Assembly (NCBI GenBank): GCA_002413145.1
Contig: DHWK01000155.1
Span: forward strand, 5,376 to 12,735
Source of the DNA: a bacterium UBP12_UBA5184
Lineage (GTDB): Bacteria > Vulcanimicrobiota > Vulcanimicrobiia > Vulcanimicrobiales > Vulcanimicrobiaceae
Direction of reading: 5' to 3'
Length of the DNA: 7,360 bases
A model generated the notes under the pieces. It saw nothing but the letters and a program-made list of their open reading frames with translations, was not told the origin of the DNA and did no database searches. Below are positions 1-5,398 of the stretch, in pieces. The position numbers and the translations under genes are program-made. Numbering within the stretch: the stretch's first letter is position 1; each line of letters opens with the position of its first letter.

Positions 1-2
1 CC

Positions 3-410
3 GTTTTGTACGGGGCGCGGACCGCGGAGGCGCTCGTCGACGTCGATAAATTTTCGGCGCTCGGCGCGAAGATCGTCGTCGCCACCGACGACGGCACGCG
101 CGGACACGCGGGCTTCGTCACCGAGCTCTTGCGGGCGCTTCCCAAACGCGCCTTTTCGGGGATCGCGGCCTGCGGTCCGTCGCCGATGTTGCGCGCCGTC
201 GGGCGCAACGCGGCCTATCTTGAAATCCCGGCGCAACTCTCGCTCGAAGAACAATTCGCCTGCGGCGTCGGCGCCTGTTGGGGTTGTGTCGTGGCGCTCG
301 ATCGAAAGAGCGCGCAAGCGCCGGCTTTTCCGGCGAGCGCGGGCGAGATCGTACACGCCCGGATTTGTAAGGAAGGTCCGGTCTTTTGGTCACACGAGTT
401 GCGCTGGTGA
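3..410 (+). CDS. pyrK: Dihydroorotate dehydrogenase B, electron-transfer subunit PyrK (3' part only)
   Basis: PyrK carries FAD and a [2Fe-2S] cluster and passes electrons from PyrD's FMN to NAD+, in a cytoplasmic PyrK/PyrD complex of pyrimidine synthesis. The reading frame is open to the left edge, so the FAD-binding N-terminal half is missing; the TTG at position 6 is an internal codon, not a start. What is visible is the C-terminal half of the ferredoxin-reductase fold, with the ACGPSPML motif typical of the NAD-binding domain (codons near 170-195). The cluster-binding domain follows, in the pattern C-x4-C-x2-C (cysteine codons at 261, 276 and 285) plus a fourth cysteine in ICKEGPVF (codon at 366). 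All four ligands are present, so the visible part looks functional. The TGA stop overlaps the likely pyrD start. The pyrD neighbour and the cysteine pattern make this assignment firm over other ferredoxin reductases. Confidence 0.93.
   Translation, partial: VLYGARTAEALVDVDKFSALGAKIVVATDDGTRGHAGFVTELLRALPKRAFSGIAACGPSPMLRAVGRNAAYLEIPAQLSLEEQFACGVGACWGCVVALDRKSAQAPAFPASAGEIVHARICKEGPVFWSHELRW
369..376 (+). promoter_or_regulatory. Possible Shine-Dalgarno for an alternative pyrD start
   Basis: AAGGAAGG inside the pyrK 3' end, 9 nt before a TTG at 386 that is in frame with pyrD. It is one of the few purine-rich sites near a start in this window. It may direct pyrD initiation at TTG 386 instead of GTG 407, or simply be part of the pyrK codons for CKEGP. 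Confidence 0.3.
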
Positions 411-1378
411 ACAGGAAGAACGGCGCCCCCAAGCGCCCTGATCTTTCGGTCGCACTAGGGGCGTTGCGGCTCGGCGCGCCGACGCTCATGGGCAGCGGCT
501 GCTACGGCTCGGGGGAAGAATACGCGCCCTTCGTCGATCTCGCCACGCTCGGCGGAATCGTCCTCAAGAGCGTCACGCGCCATCCGCGTTTGGGTAACGC
601 TGCGCCACGGCTGGTTCCGACGCCGAGCGGGCTCCTAAACGCGATCGGCCTGCAGAATCCCGGCATCGACGCCTACCTTGAAAATGAGGTCAAGAAGTTC
701 GCCGACCGGCCCTGCGCCGTCATCGGCAGCGTCGCGGGCTTTGCGGTCGACGATTACGCCTACGTCACCGAGCGGCTGGCGGCGCGCGACGAGATCGATG
801 CGATCGAACTGAACATCTCGTGCCCTAACGTCGGCACCGAAGGCGAGACGTTTGCCTGCGATCCCAGCCTGGCCGAAGCGGCGACCCGAGCCGCGCGCGG
901 CGTGACCGCAAAGCCGCTGATCGTCAAACTTTCGCCCAACGTCACCGATATCGCCGCGATCGCGCGCGTCGTCGAAGCGGCCGGCGCCGACGCGCTCGCC
1001 GTCGTCAACACGGTGCGCGGAATCTCGATCGATGTCGAGCGCTGGAAGCCCCGCTTGGGCAACGGGAGCGGCGGTCTTTCGGGGCCGGCGATCCGTCCGA
1101 TCGCGGTGCTGGCCGTCTGGGAAGTCGCGCAAGCGGTGCGGATCCCGATCGTCGGTCAAGGCGGAATCGAGACGGCTCGCGACGCGCTCGAATTTATTTT
1201 GGCGGGCGCGTCGGCCGTCGGCATCGGGACGGGAAACTTTACCGACCCGCGCGCGCCGCTCAACATCGTCGCGGGCATCCGCGCATATCTCGTCGCGCGC
1301 GGGCACGCTTCGCTGCGAGAGATCGTCGGGAAAGCGAATCCGCGATTCTTGGGAGTCGCCGCGCGGGTGCGCGCCTGA
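407..1378 (+). CDS. pyrD: Dihydroorotate dehydrogenase, class 1B, catalytic subunit PyrD
   Basis: FMN-dependent TIM-barrel enzyme that oxidises dihydroorotate to orotate; with PyrK it uses NAD+. The protein is 323 aa from the GTG at 407, slightly longer than the roughly 300-310 aa usual for the family. Visible motifs (numbered from that start) are GSGCYGSG near 29-36, K54 in LKSVT, NAIGLQNPG near 78-86, the ISCPN loop with the catalytic cysteine C139, K174 in KLSPN, GGLSGPA near 222 and a C-terminal phosphate-binding GIGTGNF. Cysteine as catalytic base and the adjacent pyrK indicate class 1 (1B) rather than the membrane-bound quinone class 2. Start choice: GTG 407 gives a 4-nt GTGA overlap with the pyrK stop and reaches conserved sequence after about 12 residues. 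A TTG at 386, preceded by AAGGAAGG at 369-376, is a serious alternative and would add 7 residues. The last codons form a CTGA overlap with pyrF. Confidence 0.94.
   Translation: MNRKNGAPKRPDLSVALGALRLGAPTLMGSGCYGSGEEYAPFVDLATLGGIVLKSVTRHPRLGNAAPRLVPTPSGLLNAIGLQNPGIDAYLENEVKKFADRPCAVIGSVAGFAVDDYAYVTERLAARDEIDAIELNISCPNVGTEGETFACDPSLAEAATRAARGVTAKPLIVKLSPNVTDIAAIARVVEAAGADALAVVNTVRGISIDVERWKPRLGNGSGGLSGPAIRPIAVLAVWEVAQAVRIPIVGQGGIETARDALEFILAGASAVGIGTGNFTDPRAPLNIVAGIRAYLVARGHASLREIVGKANPRFLGVAARVRA
1375..1378 (+). promoter_or_regulatory. CTGA stop/start overlap joining pyrD and pyrF
   Basis: The pyrD TGA (1376-1378) and the inferred pyrF CTG (1375-1377) share bases. This is the CTG equivalent of the common ATGA/GTGA termination-reinitiation overlap and suggests pyrF is translated by ribosomes finishing pyrD. 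The nearest purine-rich stretch, GGGAG at 1351-1355, is about 19 nt upstream, too far for a standard ribosome binding site. Confidence 0.55.
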
Positions 1379-2103
1379 GCCGGCGTAAGCCGAAACTGGT
1401 CGTCGCGCTCGACGTCGCGACGCTCGATGCGGCCGCCGCCCTCGTCGATCGCTTGCGTCCGCTCGAGCTCGTGTTCAAGATCGGCTACGAGTCGCTCTTC
1501 GGCTACGGCGACGAACTGCGCAAGCGGATCGAGCGCTCCGGCGCGACGAGCTTCATCGACGCGAAACTCCACGACATCCCGCGCACGGTCGGCGCGGCGC
1601 TGCGGGCCCTCGTGCGCCCCGGCGTCGAGATCGTCACGATCCACGCGCTCGGCGGTAACGACATGATGCTCTCCGCCGTCGAAGCCTCGGCCCGGCGCGC
1701 CGCCGAGCTCGGCATCGAACCGCCGAAGATTTTCGCGGTGACCATTTTGACGAGCATCGCGCCGGAAGAACTCAACGAGTTGGGCTTGCAGGGCGGTCCG
1801 GGTGAAAACGTCATGCGGCTGGCGGCGCTGGCGCGCGATGCCCGCTGCGACGGCGTCGTTTTGAGCGCACACGAAGTCGCCGATCTCAAGCGTTTTTTCG
1901 GCGACGACTTCCTCGCGCTCTGTGCGGGAATTCGGCCGGTGGGCGCTTCGCACGGCGATCAAAAGCGCGTGGCGACGCCGCGCGGCGCCGTCGAGGCCGG
2001 CGCGGACTACCTCGTCGTCGGACGCCCGATCGTCGAGGCCGTCGATCCGCTCGAAGCGGCCCAAACGATCCTCGATGAAATCGCAGCCGCCCTCGTTCGC
2101 TGA
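1375..2103 (+). CDS. pyrF: Orotidine 5'-phosphate decarboxylase PyrF (probable CTG start)
   Basis: Converts OMP to UMP, the last step of de novo UMP synthesis. From the CTG at 1375 the protein is 242 aa, a normal length for short bacterial PyrF. Visible landmarks are the first barrel strand KLVVALD with substrate-binding D13, K35 in FKIG, the catalytic D-x-K-x-x-D tetrad segment DAKLHD (D62, K64, D67), GVVLSAHE, and the C-terminal phosphate loop around GDQKRV and YLVVGRPI. The usual PGIR element reads AGIR here. Start choice: in this frame there is no ATG, GTG or TTG between the pyrD end and the TTG at 1453, and starting at 1453 would delete the first strand and D13. The in-frame CTG at 1375 overlaps the pyrD TGA as CTGA, so a CTG start coupled to pyrD termination is the best reading. 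The product is certain; the start is inferred. The 3' end overlaps pyrE by 29 nt. Confidence 0.92.
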   Translation: MSRRKPKLVVALDVATLDAAAALVDRLRPLELVFKIGYESLFGYGDELRKRIERSGATSFIDAKLHDIPRTVGAALRALVRPGVEIVTIHALGGNDMMLSAVEASARRAAELGIEPPKIFAVTILTSIAPEELNELGLQGGPGENVMRLAALARDARCDGVVLSAHEVADLKRFFGDDFLALCAGIRPVGASHGDQKRVATPRGAVEAGADYLVVGRPIVEAVDPLEAAQTILDEIAAALVR

Positions 2104-2659
2104 GCGGCTCGCCGCCGAACTGACCGCACGCGGAGCGCTGCTGGAGGGACACTTCCGGCTTTCTTCGGGGCGCCACAGCGCACGCTTCATTCAAAAGTTT
2201 CGGATGCTCGAAGACCCGCGCCTGGTCGAGGAAGTCGCGCGCGCCATCGCCGCGCGCGCGCGAACGTTCGAACCGAACGTCGTCGTCAGCGCCGCCGTCG
2301 GCGGCATCGTCCTCGGTTACGAAGTCGCGCGTCAGTTGGGGACGCTTGCCATCTTCGTCGAGAAAGAACGGGGCGTAGCGACGCTACGGCGCGGCTTTCG
2401 GCTCGGCCCGAGCGAGCGCGCGCTCGTCGTCGAGGACGTCGTCACGACCGGGCTTTCGGTTCGCGAAGTGATCGAGGTCGTGCGCGCCTCGGGCGCTTCG
2501 GTGGTCGCCGTCGCGGTCGCGGTGCGGCGCGAGCCGGTCGACTTCGGACTGCCGACGATCGCCTTGCTCGACCTCCCGGTCGAATCGTACGACGCGAGCG
2601 CGTGCCCCCTGTGTGCGCGCAACGTGCCGCTCGCCGAGCCCGGCTCGCGGCGGACTTAG
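2075..2659 (+). CDS. pyrE: Orotate phosphoribosyltransferase PyrE
   Basis: Transfers phosphoribose from PRPP to orotate to give OMP, the substrate of the preceding gene's product. The protein is 194 aa from the ATG at 2075, within the normal size range. It shows the N-terminal GHFRLSSGRHSARFIQKFR segment (about 25-43), typical of PyrE substrate binding, AAVGGIVLGYEVAR (about 73-86), the FVEKERG loop with catalytic lysine (about 94-100), and the PRPP-binding signature VVEDVVTTG at 118-126. The C-terminus carries a CPLC pair followed by VPLAEPGSR, an ending shared by a subset of PyrE proteins; a metal role for the cysteines is possible but not shown. The ATG lies inside the end of pyrF (29-nt overlap), with no clear Shine-Dalgarno, which suggests translational coupling. 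Further in-frame extension upstream only reads through pyrF in another frame and gives arginine/serine-rich non-homologous sequence. Confidence 0.94.
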   Translation: MKSQPPSFAERLAAELTARGALLEGHFRLSSGRHSARFIQKFRMLEDPRLVEEVARAIAARARTFEPNVVVSAAVGGIVLGYEVARQLGTLAIFVEKERGVATLRRGFRLGPSERALVVEDVVTTGLSVREVIEVVRASGASVVAVAVAVRREPVDFGLPTIALLDLPVESYDASACPLCARNVPLAEPGSRRT

Positions 2660-2685
2660 CGCCGTCGCAAACGAACCCCGGCTCC

Positions 2686-3807
2686 ATGTCCGATCTCCTG
2701 CGCAAATCGTTGCGCGCGTTCACGCCCTACAAACCCGGTACGACCGTCGACGAAGTCCGCCGTACCTACGGGATCGCGCAACCCATCAAGCTCTCGCAAA
2801 ACGAGAATCCGCTCGGCACATCGCCCCGCGCGCTCCAGGCGCTGCACGGCGTCGACGCGCTCTCGGTCTATTTCGAGGACGATCATCGTGCGCTCAAGAC
2901 GCGACTCGCGGAGCGCTACGGGCTTGGGCCCCAGAGCGTGATCCTCGGACATGGCAGCAACGAACTCGTCCAACTCGCGTTCACCGCTTTCGTCGATCCC
3001 GCCGACGAAGTCGTGATGGCCCAGCCCTCGTTCGGTTTGTTCAAGAAAGACGCAGCGATCTTCGCCGCCCGGGCGGTCGAAGTGCCTCTTCGGGACGGCG
3101 TCCACGATCTCGACGCGATGCTGCGCGCCGTCACGGCGCGCACGAAGCTGGTCTTCGTCTGCGATCCCAACAATCCGACCGGGACCCGAGTCGAGCCAGA
3201 AGCGTTTGAGCGATTCGCTGCGGCGCTGTCCCCCGACGTTCTGCTCGTGATCGATCAGGCGTATCGCGAATTCATGGACGCCGGTGCGACCGACGGCGTC
3301 GACATCCTCAAGCGGCGTCCGACGACCCTCGTGCTCCGCACGGCGTCGAAGATCTGGGGCCTCGCGGCAGTCCGTTTCGGATACGGGTACACTTCGCCTG
3401 AGATCGCGCGCCCGATGAACTCGGTCCGTTTGCCGTTCAACGTTGCGCGGCCGGCGGCGGTCGCAGTCTTGGCGGCCCTCGACGATGTCGATTTCATCGA
3501 GCGGAGTCTCGAGAACAACGAACGCGGAAAGCGTTATCTCTACGGCGAGTTTGCGCGCCTGGGTTTGCGCGCCTATCCGACGGCGGCAAATTTCATCGCG
3601 GTAGAAGTGGAGGTGGAGGCCGACGCGGCCTACCAAGCGCTGCTCGAGCGCGGGATCATCGTGCGCTCCGGCGACGGACTCGGGATGCCCGGCCGCCTGC
3701 GGATCTCGATCGGGACGCCCGACGAGAACGCCGCCTTCATCCGCGAGCTGGAAGCCCTCGTGGCGGGTTGGCGCGGCAGGGTGGCCGAGGTCGGTACGGT
3801 CGGCTGA
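2686..3807 (+). CDS. hisC: HisC-like PLP aminotransferase (histidinol-phosphate aminotransferase family)
   Basis: Fold-type I PLP aminotransferase, 373 aa, most like HisC, which makes histidinol phosphate from imidazole acetol phosphate and glutamate. Visible motifs are LSQNENPLG (36-44), GHGSNEL (88-94), CDPNNPTG (159-166), D190 and Y193 in VIDQAYREF, the PLP-binding lysine K222 in TASKIWG, R230 in AAVRFGYG, and a C-terminal LRISIGTPDEN with R339, the usual carboxylate-binding arginine. Compared with the common HisC lysine segment (FSKAYGLAG), this one reads ASKIWGLAA, and DEAY is DQAY. The aminotransferase assignment is secure; substrate is less so, since HisC relatives also act on aromatic amino acids. 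It starts at ATG 2686, 26 nt after pyrE; a longer frame running back into pyrE gives no family-like sequence and no ribosome site is evident. No other his gene is in view. The stop overlaps the GNAT gene's possible CTG start. Confidence 0.85.
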   Translation: MSDLLRKSLRAFTPYKPGTTVDEVRRTYGIAQPIKLSQNENPLGTSPRALQALHGVDALSVYFEDDHRALKTRLAERYGLGPQSVILGHGSNELVQLAFTAFVDPADEVVMAQPSFGLFKKDAAIFAARAVEVPLRDGVHDLDAMLRAVTARTKLVFVCDPNNPTGTRVEPEAFERFAAALSPDVLLVIDQAYREFMDAGATDGVDILKRRPTTLVLRTASKIWGLAAVRFGYGYTSPEIARPMNSVRLPFNVARPAAVAVLAALDDVDFIERSLENNERGKRYLYGEFARLGLRAYPTAANFIAVEVEVEADAAYQALLERGIIVRSGDGLGMPGRLRISIGTPDENAAFIRELEALVAGWRGRVAEVGTVG

Positions 3808-4271
3808 GCGATCGCGTCCAGATCCGTTCGGGCGGCGCCGGCGATCAAATATGGGTGCGCGATCTCGGGCGCAGGACGGTTGCGAGCAGTCTCTCTGCGT
3901 TGCGGGACGCGTCGCCGGACACCGTCGCGACCAGCCTCGAGCGGCTGCTCGATTTCGCGTTCGGCCAGTCGCACGTGCTGTTGGTCGCCGAAGACGCATT
4001 GGAGCGCCTCGGCTACGTCCTTTTTCTGGATCGGATGCCGGATGAGGTCTCCGGTCTCGCTCAGGCCTTCATCGTCTACGTCGCGGTCGAGCCACACGCG
4101 CGGCGCCGCGGGATCGGCCGGCGATTGATCGAGGCGGCCGAGGCGGAAGCGCGCCGCCGCGATCTGCCCTACGCGTCGTTCATGGTCACCGAGGAAAACC
4201 TCTCCGCTCGCGAATTGTACGCCCAATTGGGTTATCAAACGGAACGGCGTCAGTTATGCAAGCGACTCTGA
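3804..4271 (+). CDS. GNAT family N-acetyltransferase
   Basis: A GCN5-related N-acetyltransferase, transferring acetyl from acetyl-CoA to an amine; the substrate cannot be told. From the CTG at 3804 it is 155 aa. The acetyl-CoA-binding motif A is clear: AFIVYVAVEPHARRRGIG, with RRRGIG at about 100-105, followed by RRLIEAAEAEARRR; near the end NLSARELYAQLGY matches the conserved motif B helix (asparagine near 132). The start is uncertain. CTG 3804 overlaps the hisC stop as CTGA, like the pyrF start. TTG 3768 would add 12 Gly/Arg-rich residues inside hisC, and GTG 3855 would remove most of the first strand (QIWVRDL). It might acetylate a small molecule or a protein N-terminus such as RimI does, but it lacks features that decide this. 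The 3' end overlaps the AI-2E gene by 16 nt. Confidence 0.82.
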   Translation: MSDRVQIRSGGAGDQIWVRDLGRRTVASSLSALRDASPDTVATSLERLLDFAFGQSHVLLVAEDALERLGYVLFLDRMPDEVSGLAQAFIVYVAVEPHARRRGIGRRLIEAAEAEARRRDLPYASFMVTEENLSARELYAQLGYQTERRQLCKRL

Positions 4272-5398
4272 ACTCTCCGCGGTGGCGTCGCCGGGCCCTC
4301 ATCGGCTTGGCGGCATTGGCGTTTGCGCTGGCCGCGCTGTGGCTGATCGCACACATCCCGCGCACCCTTACGGTCTTCATCATCGCCGCCTTCATCGCGT
4401 TCGGCGTCAACCCGATCGTCGCGTGGCTGGTGAGGCGAATGCCGCGCGGCGTCGCCATCGCTACCGTTTACGCCGGACTGCTGGCCACGATCGTCATTCT
4501 GCTCGTGCTGGTCGTTCCGGCACTTTTGGCCCAGGTAACGAACCTCGCCAACAACGCCCCGACCTACATCGAGACGCTGCAAAGCTGGACCGACACTCTG
4601 CAGAGCGCATTGCGCGCCCGGCTCGGCCACACGTTCTTGCCGTCAGGCTCCGCCGATCTTCGAGACCTGCTGGCCGCAAAGACGGCCCTGGCCTTTAATA
4701 CGGGCGTCGCTTCCATCACCGCGATTCTCGTCGACACGGTCACCGCGGCATTCATCGGCATCTCGGCGATCGTTCTCTCGTCGTTCTTCGTGTATCGCGG
4801 GGAGCATGTCACCGACTTCGTCGACGACATCTTGCCGCCCGAGCGGCGTGCTCCGGCTCGCGCGCTGGTCGCCGAACTGGCCAACGTCTTCGGTGCCTAC
4901 GTTTCGGGACAAGTCGCGCTGTGCGCGATCACCGGTGCGCTGATCTATGCGCTCAGCGCCTTCGCGGGGCTAAACTTCGCCCTCTTGCTCGGGATTTTGA
5001 GTGGAATCGCCTACGCCGTGCCTTTCGTCGGCCAGATCTTCGCGCACGTGCTCGCGACCGTACTCGCCGCGCCCCAGGGCGGCGCGGAGGTTCTCTGGGT
5101 CAACCTGATCGTGTTCTCGGTCGCGCGCGTCTCCGACAATTTGCTGGTGCCGCGGATCATGTCGAAGAGCGTCGGCGTCTCGCCGATCGTCGTCATGTTC
5201 GCCGTCTTCGCGGGCGGAGAATTGTTCGGGCTACCCGGCCTGTTGCTCGGCATCCCCGCCGCGGCGTTCGTGAAAGTCTTGTGGCGCTTCTTGCGGTCGG
5301 GCCCACTGCAGACGCAGGCGGAGACGGTTCTCGAAGCTCCGTCGATGGCGCCCGACGCGACGGGCGCCGCCGTTATCCCGGTTCGGCCCGTTCCATAG
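4256..5398 (+). CDS. AI-2E family transporter (PerM/YdiK/TqsA-like membrane protein)
   Basis: A 380-aa polytopic inner-membrane protein of the AI-2E/UPF0118 family. Members have been linked to export of autoinducer-2 (TqsA) and to Na+/H+ antiport, so the substrate is not predictable. After a basic N-terminus (RWRRR) come hydrophobic segments at about 14-32, 35-58 and 66-92, then a soluble stretch (about 93-145) with amphipathic helices, then further membrane segments at about 150-180, 216-270 and 280-290. The best family signature is at the end: NLLVPRIMSKSVGVSPIVVM (about 295-314) followed by a GLPGLLLGIPAAA re-entrant or membrane region. A short Pro/Ala-rich tail (about 360-380) is not conserved in character. 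ATG 4256 is preceded by a weak purine stretch, GGAACGG at 4241-4247, and overlaps the acetyltransferase end by 16 nt. Its last 26 nt are also the last 26 nt of the convergent argS. Confidence 0.9.
   Translation: MQATLNSPRWRRRALIGLAALAFALAALWLIAHIPRTLTVFIIAAFIAFGVNPIVAWLVRRMPRGVAIATVYAGLLATIVILLVLVVPALLAQVTNLANNAPTYIETLQSWTDTLQSALRARLGHTFLPSGSADLRDLLAAKTALAFNTGVASITAILVDTVTAAFIGISAIVLSSFFVYRGEHVTDFVDDILPPERRAPARALVAELANVFGAYVSGQVALCAITGALIYALSAFAGLNFALLLGILSGIAYAVPFVGQIFAHVLATVLAAPQGGAEVLWVNLIVFSVARVSDNLLVPRIMSKSVGVSPIVVMFAVFAGGELFGLPGLLLGIPAAAFVKVLWRFLRSGPLQTQAETVLEAPSMAPDATGAAVIPVRPVP

Noticed and set aside
1922..2074. An upstream extension of pyrE to 1922
   Set aside because: These codons are pyrF read in another frame and give Arg/Ser-rich sequence; PyrE homology starts just after ATG 2075.
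1453..2103. TTG 1453 as the pyrF start
   Set aside because: It would remove the first beta strand and the substrate-binding Asp of KLVVALD, encoded in frame just upstream.
1156..2190. A 344-codon open frame on the minus strand opposite pyrD, pyrF and pyrE
   Set aside because: It spans three conserved genes on the other strand and has low-complexity Arg/Glu/Ala composition with no family signature; a GC-rich antisense shadow.
2656..3999. A 447-codon open frame on the minus strand across hisC and its neighbours
   Set aside because: It mirrors the plus-strand codons of hisC, is Arg/Asp-rich with no recognisable motif, and covers a clearly conserved gene; long antisense frames are expected in GC-rich DNA.
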